A stretch of DNA of 6,789 nt from an uncultured Prevotella sp. Lineage in GTDB: Bacteria; Bacteroidota; Bacteroidia; Bacteroidales; Bacteroidaceae. The stretch spans positions 1 through 6,789 of the forward strand of contig URQS01000093.1 in assembly GCA_900550035.1 (NCBI GenBank). The letters run 5' to 3'. Below the pieces are notes generated by a model. It did no database searches. It saw only the letters and a list, made by a program, of their open reading frames with translations, and was not told where the DNA came from. Positions 1 through 5,249 of the stretch are shown in pieces. Both the position numbers and the translations under genes were made by a program. The stretch's first letter is position 1, and each line of letters begins with the position of its first letter.

Positions 1-1
1 T

Positions 2-55
2 ATTGAGAATGACAAGAGATTGGCTGCACTTAGAGAGTATGCTCAAACGGCTTGA
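2..55 (+). CDS. Possible 3' end of an upstream gene (partial)
   Basis: An open frame enters from the left edge and ends at TGA 53-55, giving IENDKRLAALREYAQTA, which resembles the charged helical C-terminus of a cytosolic protein. A second frame (bases 3-62, ending TAA) is also open and reads LRMTRDWLHLESMLKRLEF. The first has more G at codon position 1 and the second has the higher GC at position 3, so composition does not settle the frame. I recognise neither peptide. The strong hairpin at 102-158 lies about 45 bases downstream of either stop, which fits the end of a + strand transcription unit. Gene presence is moderately likely; the frame is uncertain. Confidence 0.3.
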   Translation: MENDKRLAALREYAQTA

Positions 56-101
56 GTTCTAAATCCGAAACTTGAGTAAGGTATATATAATTTGCAAGCC
101 T

Positions 102-158
102 AACGCCCTGTAAGGGCAAAAGCATCATGATTCAAAGCTTTTGCACTTACAGGGCGTT
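102..158. repeat. Long near-perfect inverted repeat, probable terminator hairpin
   Basis: The arms 102-123 and 137-158 are 22 bases each and pair throughout except for one G/A mismatch (115/145); the loop is 13 bases (124-136). The left arm also contains a smaller hairpin, GCCC-TGTAA-GGGC (105-117). On the + strand the right arm is followed by GTTTGTCATTT, a poor U tract, so it may be an intrinsic terminator, a bidirectional terminator, or a dispersed palindromic intergenic repeat. It separates the upstream gene from the sensor-kinase promoter, where a terminator would be expected. Confidence 0.7.
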
Positions 159-185
159 TGTCATTTAGCTATATGCTGACTAAAC

Positions 186-208
186 AAATGCATTCGTTGA
201 ATAAATTT
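186..208. promoter_or_regulatory. Imperfect palindrome, possible operator
   Basis: AAATGCATTC (186-195) and GAATAAATTT (199-208) are inverted relative to each other, matching at 8 of 10 positions around a GTT centre. The right arm overlaps the proposed -33 element of the sensor-kinase promoter, a suitable place for a regulator site, perhaps autoregulation by the LytTR protein. AT-rich DNA produces such palindromes by chance, so this is tentative. Confidence 0.25.
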
Positions 209-237
209 CTAACTCATATATAATATGTATACTTTTG
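206..237 (+). promoter_or_regulatory. Bacteroidetes-type promoter for the LytS/LytTR operon
   Basis: TACTTTTG (230-237), followed by C, matches the Bacteroidetes -7 consensus TAnnTTTG. TTTC (206-209) is a one-mismatch -33 TTTG with a 20-base spacer. Transcription should start near 243-246, leaving a leader of about 12-15 bases before the ATG at 258. The -7 box lies downstream of another in-frame ATG at 225, so that upstream ATG would not be in the transcript. Confidence 0.55.
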
Positions 238-257
238 CGCTGCTAAAAACAACCAAG

Positions 258-1409
258 ATGAACTATCGCAAGGAACATATCATATACACCTTGTTGTGGA
301 TAGTATTGTACCTTTCGCCAGTGATGAGTATGTACATGCGTATGTCGACCAATCCGCATATTGATTTCTCGTGGGAGGAGATTCTCAACGCATGGAAGTT
401 CAACACCGTGTGGGTCGTGCTGTTCTCTATACACAATTTTCTGCTTGCGCCCATACTGATTATCAAGCGACGCACATGGCTCTACACAGCGTTGGCAATG
501 CTGTTGCTTGCCGTAACGATGTGCACACTATACGTCATGCGCCCCGATCATCGCATGCGTCATCCCAAGTCTCTTCCCCCCACCGAATGCAAACAATGCA
601 ACACTGACAAGGAATGCCCCGAATGCGAATACGACCGCCCCTACTCCAACGACCCCGAGCGACGCAAGCCTGAGATGCGTCTCTTCAGTCCGATGCCACT
701 GTTCGGTCCGGGCGAGATGGTGGCTGTGTTCGGCGGACTGCTGCTCATGGGCATGAACCTCGGCGTGAAGCTCTACTTCCGATCGCAGGAAGCCACCGAG
801 GCGCTAACGCAGATTGAGAAGCACGCCCTGGAACGTCAGCTGCAATACCTGAAGTATCAGGTCAACCCCCACTTCTTCATGAACACCCTCAACAACATCC
901 ACGCCCTTGTCGACATCGACCCCGAGCGTGCCAAGGCATCGATTGTGGAACTGTCGAAACTGATGCGCTACGTGCTGTACGAGGGAAACAACAAGCTCAC
1001 ATCACTCTCGCGCGAGGTGCAGTTCCTGCGCAACTACGTTCAGCTTATGTCCATGCGCTATAATGCGGGCAATGTGAGCATCAGTCTTGATACGCCCGAC
1101 GTATTGCCCGACAGCATGCTGCCACCGCTTCTGCTCGTAATCTTCGTTGAGAATGCCTTCAAGCATGGCATCAGCTATCGCACCAAGTCGTTCGTCGAGA
1201 TTAGTCTGCAGCCTCATGCCGACCGCCTGCTGTTCAGCTGCCGCAACAGCCGTCCCGAAATAAAACATGACGAAAACATGAAGGGTGGCGTAGGTCTCAG
1301 CAACGTGCGCCGCCGACTCGACCTGCTCTTCCCCAACGACTACACCCTCGACATTAAAGAGGAAGAAGATACATACACGGTGAAATTAGAAATTCCGCTT
1401 ACACAATGA
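258..1409 (+). CDS. LytS-family membrane sensor histidine kinase
   Basis: This is a 383-residue inner-membrane sensor kinase of the His_kinase (LytS/YehU) family, expected to phosphorylate the LytTR regulator encoded next. Four hydrophobic segments are visible at about residues 8-27, 51-70, 73-94 and 152-174, with KRR (70-72) on the inside between segments 2 and 3. Both ends are therefore cytoplasmic and residues 95-151 form a periplasmic loop. That loop holds Cys111, 114, 120 and 123 (CxxC-x5-CxxC) and several histidines. The kinase core has the H-box KYQVNPHFFMNTLNNI with His205, the N-box VENAFKHG (297-304) and the G-box GGVGLSNVRRRL (343-354). The start at 258 is preferred because the -7 box at 230-237 overlaps an in-frame ATG at 225 that would add 11 residues. 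No Shine-Dalgarno is seen. Family call is firm; the stimulus is unknown. Confidence 0.93.
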   Translation: MNYRKEHIIYTLLWIVLYLSPVMSMYMRMSTNPHIDFSWEEILNAWKFNTVWVVLFSIHNFLLAPILIIKRRTWLYTALAMLLLAVTMCTLYVMRPDHRMRHPKSLPPTECKQCNTDKECPECEYDRPYSNDPERRKPEMRLFSPMPLFGPGEMVAVFGGLLLMGMNLGVKLYFRSQEATEALTQIEKHALERQLQYLKYQVNPHFFMNTLNNIHALVDIDPERAKASIVELSKLMRYVLYEGNNKLTSLSREVQFLRNYVQLMSMRYNAGNVSISLDTPDVLPDSMLPPLLLVIFVENAFKHGISYRTKSFVEISLQPHADRLLFSCRNSRPEIKHDENMKGGVGLSNVRRRLDLLFPNDYTLDIKEEEDTYTVKLEIPLTQ

Positions 1410-2182
1410 TAAAAACATTAGTTATCGACGACGAGCCGCTGGCATTGCAGCAGCTCGCCGCTTACGTCAAGAAGATACCTTTTCTCGACCTTGTAGCCGA
1501 GTGCCAGAGCGCCATCGAGGCACGCGACATAATCAACAACGAAAGGATTGACGCCATCTTTGTCGATATCAATATGCCCGACATGAATGGCATGGACTTC
1601 GTGCGCTCGCTCGCAGCGCCTCCGCTCGTGGTGTTCACCACAGCCTATTCGGAGTATGCCGTCGACGGATTCAAGGTGGATGCCGTCGACTATCTGCTCA
1701 AGCCCTTCGGACTCGACGACTTCAAGCGTGCTGCCATGCGTGTGAAGCACCGCTACGAACTCGAAAACCCTACTGTTGCCGAGTCTGCCGACAACAGTCC
1801 AGCCCCGCCAGCAACAGACGCAAGCTCCGCAGCTCACAGTGCTGCCCCTGCCGACGACGAGTCGATATTCCTCAAGACCGAGCACCGTGTGGTGCGTGTC
1901 AACATTGCCGACATACTCTACATTGAGGGAATGTCCGAATATCTGAAGGTGCACATCGAGGGTCAGCGCCCCATCATCATGCTGTTCAGTATGAAGAAGA
2001 TGGAAGAGCGGCTGCCCAGCCACTTCCTGCGCATACACCGCTCTTACATAGTCAATATGCGTCATGTACAGGAAGTGACCAAGAACCGCATCGTGATGGA
2101 TGCCGATACCTATCTGCCCATAGGCGATATGTATAAGGAGCCGCTTTCGGCTTATCTTGCCGACAAATACTTCGGACGCTAA
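1406..2182 (+). CDS. LytTR-family response regulator
   Basis: This is a 258-residue DNA-binding response regulator, the partner of the preceding kinase. The genes overlap by ATGA (1406-1409), implying translational coupling in one operon. The receiver (about 1-115) has the acidic pair D8/D9, phosphoacceptor Asp54 in FVDINMPDMNG, Thr79 and Lys99 in DYLLKPF. An Ala/Pro/Ser-rich linker (about 121-152) leads to a LytTR domain (about 153-256) with the family hallmarks YIEGMSEYLKV and FLRIHRSYIVN. LytTR domains bind DNA through beta strands, usually at paired direct repeats. Length is normal for the family. Its targets cannot be read from this window, though it may regulate its own operon. The TAA stop overlaps the stop of the convergent gene, with no terminator between them. 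Confidence 0.95.
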   Translation: MIKTLVIDDEPLALQQLAAYVKKIPFLDLVAECQSAIEARDIINNERIDAIFVDINMPDMNGMDFVRSLAAPPLVVFTTAYSEYAVDGFKVDAVDYLLKPFGLDDFKRAAMRVKHRYELENPTVAESADNSPAPPATDASSAAHSAAPADDESIFLKTEHRVVRVNIADILYIEGMSEYLKVHIEGQRPIIMLFSMKKMEERLPSHFLRIHRSYIVNMRHVQEVTKNRIVMDADTYLPIGDMYKEPLSAYLADKYFGR

Positions 2183-5130
2183 GGCCTCAGCACGGCACCT
2201 TCCTGACGCTTTCCGTCCATCATTATCTTCAGCGGGCGGGCAAAACGCACCACGCGCACATGTTCGGTCTCCATCACCGACGGCATGGCGTCGAGCTCGC
2301 TCTTGCCGAAGAATCCGTCGCCGCGATTTTCGTCGACGGTGAAGTAGCCCACGCCAAACGACGTGAGGTTTTGGAAGAAGTGTGTACCTTGACTCGGGTC
2401 TACACGATAGTTTTTCAGAGTCACCTCCACTATTACGCGTGCTGCCGATATGTGGGGCCACTTCACGGGTATGCCGAGCCATGAGTCGCTCGACCCCCAG
2501 CGTCCCGGTCCCACAAGCACGTAGTTCTCGCCGCTGTCAAGATACGTTTTGTTTATCTTTTCTATCTCGCGCGCTATCGTCGGATTGTCCGATGCCGTGA
2601 AGCGGTCGTCGGTTTTCACATATACTATATCCGTAACGTCTTCCGTAACGCCGTGTCCCAGCGAGTTGTGCGAGCGCAGAATGCAGTCGGCATCGGGCAC
2701 AGCCGCCACGTCCTCGTCAAGCATTTGCTTGGAGTCGACAATGGGTCGTATCTGTAGCAGATACAGCGCCCCCGTGCGGTCTTGGTTGATGTTGCACGCA
2801 AATTCTATTTCTACGGGTCGGCGCATCGACTCGGCTCCATACTTCATCGACAGCTGCAACAGCTGCGGCAGTGGGAACACGCCGTGCTGCAACACCGAGG
2901 CGAAGGTTATCACCTTGCGCCCGCCGTCGTATATTCCGTCGCGTATCACCTGGTCGTATGGGTCGTAGGTCGAGGCGATGTAGTTGAGCGAATGGTCGCG
3001 CTCCGCCTCCTTCACCTTCAGGTTGAGTATGTTGAATCCGTCGTCCACCTTGAAGTCGTTGCCCACGTGGCGAGTGTCCAGGGCGTAGAAGCGTGTCTGC
3101 GTCTCGCGCAGTGCTGTGTCCAGCTCGCTTGTCTGCAATATCTGGTTGGGATGATAGGGCGACACGCGTAGCGTCTGACCTCCGTCCACTATGTATTTGC
3201 CCAGTCCAAGCGCCAGCGATGCTATGCCGTCCTCGGCACGCTCGTCGCCTATAGGATAGTAGTTGAGCGAGCGCAGCACACCCGATATGTTGGGATAGTA
3301 GCGCCCGTCATACTGCTTGCCCACCACTTCTTGCAGAATCACAGCCATCTTCTCCTGGTCGATCACGTTGCTTGTGGCTGCCATATACGCCTTAGAGTCC
3401 TTGTAGTATACCGATGCGTACACACCCTTGATGGCGCACGCCAGCATTTCGAGCATAGCATACTTGTCCTCAAGATAGGGTATCATGTATGTGGAATATA
3501 TTCCGGCAAAGGGCTGATAGTGGGCGTCCTCCAATAGCGAGCTGGAGCGTATGGCTATCGGACACTTCACCGCCTCGAAGAAGGTGAAGAAGTCGGCTAT
3601 CAGCGAGTCGGGCAACTGTGCGTGCAGGAAGTGGCGCAGTATCTCGTCGTCCGAAGCGTCGCTCAGCGCTATCTGATACAGATTGTTCTGCTCCATAAAT
3701 TGGTCGAACACATCGGTACAGAGCACCACGGTCTTGGGTATCTGCACGCTCGCTCCGGCAAACGTATTGAAGTCGGGATGAGTCTTGATGATGTTGTCGA
3801 GGAATGCCAGACCGCGACCTTTGCCTCCCAACGAACCTTCGCCTATGCGTGCAAAGTGCGAGTAAGCGTCAAATTTCATGCGGTCGAACACAGCCACTAC
3901 GCCCAGATTCTTCATGTGGCGGTATTGCACGATGGCGTCGAAGATGATTTCGCGGTGGGCGGTGATGTCCTTCAGGCGGTCCCACGTTATCTTCTTCAGA
4001 TATTCCGATACAGGGAATATGGCTCTTGCCGAAAGCCATCGGCTCATGTGATTGCGCGAAATGTGATACAGCATCGAGTCGTCTGGAATCTTGAATATGT
4101 TGTCCTGCAATTCCTTCAGCGAGTGTATGCGCATTATCTCAGCCTTGGTCTTCGGGTCGCGGAATATGAAGTCGCCGAATCCCATGTGCTCCTCCATGAT
4201 GGCACGCAGGTCGATCGACATCTTCTTCGAGTTCTTGTCTACGAAACGGAATCCCTCTGCCTCTGCCTTTTCGCGATTGGCACTCTCCGTACTCTCCACT
4301 ATCAGCGGCAGATAAGGGTTGTCTTTGTGAATGTTTCGCAGCAGTTTCAATCCTGCCTCGCTGTCCTTAACGCCGTCAATGGGGAATCGCACGTCGCTGA
4401 TGACGCCCAGCACATTGTCGGAGTATTTGGTGTATAGCGCCATAGCCTCCTCGTAGTTGCGAGCCAGCACCACCTTGGGACGTCCGCGCATACGCAGCGT
4501 GGCGGCATGTCGGTTGAGTGCTTCGGTAGAGAATCGCTTGCTCTGTGCCAGAATATAATTATATAGGTTGGGAAGTATGGAGCTGTAGAATCGTATGCTG
4601 TCCTCCACAAGCAGCAGCATCTGGACATTGCCTTCCTGAGTGTCGTGTTCGAGGTTCATCTTGTCCTCGATAAGCTTTATGATAGACAGTATGAGGTTGG
4701 TGTTGCCGAGCCAGCAGAACACGTAGTCGAATATCGACAGGTCTTCGTTCTCCATGCGCTTCGTTATGCCGTGCGAGAAAGGCGTCAGCACCACGCAGTG
4801 AATCTTGGGAAATCCCGCCTTGATGTCGCGTGCCACCGAGAAGGCATCGTTGTCGGCATTGCCAGGCATACATATTACGAGGTCGATGTTCATGGTGCGC
4901 AGCACCTGATAGGCTTCTTCCGATGTGCTCACCTGAGTGAACGTAGGCGGATAGCGTAGTCCCAACTCAACGTATTCGTTGTATATCTTCTCCTCAACAC
5001 GTCCGTCGTCTTCAAGCATGAATGCGTCGTAGGGGTTGGCAACGATCAGTACGTTGTATATGCGTCGCATCATAAGATTCACGAACGTCACGTCTTTCAG
5101 GATAAACTTGCTGTATTCTTGTGGTATCAT
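2179..5130 (-). CDS. Receiver/PEP-synthase-like ATP-grasp hybrid protein
   Basis: This is a 983-residue, probably cytoplasmic protein. Residues 24-155 resemble a receiver that has lost its active site: AN replaces the acidic pair (31-32) and Met88 sits where the phosphoacceptor Asp belongs. Residues 170-315 form a second receiver with E176/D177, Asp246 in GVISDVRFP and Lys299. Residues 425-800 match the N-terminal nucleotide-binding domain of PEP synthase and pyruvate phosphate dikinase: glycine-rich GEGSLGGKGRGLAF (431-443), AIRSSSLLEDAHYQPFAG (526-543), GLGKYIVDGG (642-651) and the closing LLQIRPI (791-797). The PEP/pyruvate barrel and the T-x-H phosphohistidine motif of the swivelling domain are absent. 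The last 185 residues, with GPGRWGSSDSWLGIPV (874-889), are unassigned. Databases may name such proteins PEP synthase, but PEP synthesis is doubtful. A receiver-controlled phosphotransfer or ATP-dependent signalling role is inference. It is divergent from the NtrC-type gene. Confidence 0.9.
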   Translation of the reverse strand: MIPQEYSKFILKDVTFVNLMMRRIYNVLIVANPYDAFMLEDDGRVEEKIYNEYVELGLRYPPTFTQVSTSEEAYQVLRTMNIDLVICMPGNADNDAFSVARDIKAGFPKIHCVVLTPFSHGITKRMENEDLSIFDYVFCWLGNTNLILSIIKLIEDKMNLEHDTQEGNVQMLLLVEDSIRFYSSILPNLYNYILAQSKRFSTEALNRHAATLRMRGRPKVVLARNYEEAMALYTKYSDNVLGVISDVRFPIDGVKDSEAGLKLLRNIHKDNPYLPLIVESTESANREKAEAEGFRFVDKNSKKMSIDLRAIMEEHMGFGDFIFRDPKTKAEIMRIHSLKELQDNIFKIPDDSMLYHISRNHMSRWLSARAIFPVSEYLKKITWDRLKDITAHREIIFDAIVQYRHMKNLGVVAVFDRMKFDAYSHFARIGEGSLGGKGRGLAFLDNIIKTHPDFNTFAGASVQIPKTVVLCTDVFDQFMEQNNLYQIALSDASDDEILRHFLHAQLPDSLIADFFTFFEAVKCPIAIRSSSLLEDAHYQPFAGIYSTYMIPYLEDKYAMLEMLACAIKGVYASVYYKDSKAYMAATSNVIDQEKMAVILQEVVGKQYDGRYYPNISGVLRSLNYYPIGDERAEDGIASLALGLGKYIVDGGQTLRVSPYHPNQILQTSELDTALRETQTRFYALDTRHVGNDFKVDDGFNILNLKVKEAERDHSLNYIASTYDPYDQVIRDGIYDGGRKVITFASVLQHGVFPLPQLLQLSMKYGAESMRRPVEIEFACNINQDRTGALYLLQIRPIVDSKQMLDEDVAAVPDADCILRSHNSLGHGVTEDVTDIVYVKTDDRFTASDNPTIAREIEKINKTYLDSGENYVLVGPGRWGSSDSWLGIPVKWPHISAARVIVEVTLKNYRVDPSQGTHFFQNLTSFGVGYFTVDENRGDGFFGKSELDAMPSVMETEHVRVVRFARPLKIMMDGKRQEGAVLRP

Positions 5131-5141
5131 AGATTTAGTTT

Positions 5142-5147
5142 CCTCCT
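5142..5147 (-). promoter_or_regulatory. Strong Shine-Dalgarno for the receiver/ATP-grasp gene
   Basis: The minus strand reads AGGAGG, then 11 bases, then ATG at 5130. A full consensus ribosome site is uncommon in Bacteroidetes, and neither the sensor-kinase gene nor the NtrC-type gene has one. It supports the start at 5130 over the internal methionines at codons 20 and 21, and suggests efficient translation. Confidence 0.7.
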
Positions 5148-5173
5148 ATATCTTTTTTAGGTGTTTAACAATA

Positions 5174-5181
5174 CAAATTTA
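5174..5181 (-). promoter_or_regulatory. Probable -7 box for the receiver/ATP-grasp gene
   Basis: The minus strand reads TAAATTTG, a full match to the Bacteroidetes -7 consensus TAnnTTTG. Transcription would start near 5167, giving a leader of about 37 bases that includes the AGGAGG site. No good -33 TTTG is seen at the usual distance; the region that should hold it (about 5201-5206) overlaps the -7 box of the divergent promoter. Confidence 0.5.
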
Positions 5182-5210
5182 CACATTTAATTATAAAATC
5201 AGTAATTTTG
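5178..5210 (+). promoter_or_regulatory. Promoter for the NtrC-type regulator gene
   Basis: TAATTTTG (5203-5210), followed by C, matches the Bacteroidetes -7 consensus. TTTA (5178-5181) is a one-mismatch -33 element 21 bases upstream. The predicted start near 5217 leaves a leader of about 33 bases. The -33 element shares its bases with the -7 box of the divergent minus-strand promoter, so the two may compete for polymerase. Confidence 0.5.
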
Positions 5211-5230
5211 CACTGACAAACATTTAATTA
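5183..5230. repeat. Direct repeat ACATTTAATTA flanking the NtrC-gene promoter
   Basis: ACATTTAATTA occurs at 5183-5193 and again at 5220-5230, 37 bases apart start to start. One copy lies in the -33/-7 spacer and the other just after the predicted transcription start. Each contains the self-complementary TAATTA. Paired identical sites around a promoter suggest binding by a regulator, possibly the NtrC-type protein itself. The AT-rich composition weakens the case. Confidence 0.3.
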
Positions 5231-5249
5231 GCTTTACACTTATAGGTTT

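Noticed and set aside
86..94. Second -7 box TATAATTTG
   Set aside because: The spacing between TA and TTTG is three bases rather than two and no -33 element precedes it.
80..95. Sigma-54 (-24/-12) promoter upstream of the sensor operon or in the divergent region
   Set aside because: GG and GC here are 12 bases apart instead of 10, and the TTTGCAC at 5207-5213 has no GG at the required distance, so no target site of the NtrC-type regulator is visible in the window.
225..257. Upstream ATG of the sensor kinase as the true start
   Set aside because: The -7 box TACTTTTG lies inside this stretch, so the codons before 258 should not be transcribed. Kept as the alternative start.
1418..2482. 354-codon open frame on the minus strand, opposite the LytTR gene
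   Set aside because: It lies antisense to a clear receiver-LytTR gene and runs into the end of the convergent gene. Its translation is low-complexity in Arg and His with no family motif, a by-product of GC-rich third positions.
3622..4437. 271-codon open frame on the plus strand inside the receiver/ATP-grasp gene
   Set aside because: It is the shadow of the 983-residue gene, has no promoter or ribosome site, and its translation shows no recognisable domain.
2179..5130. Plain assignment as PEP synthase (ppsA)
   Set aside because: The nucleotide-binding domain matches, but the T-x-H phosphohistidine motif and the PEP/pyruvate barrel are missing and receivers precede it, so the gene symbol would mislead.
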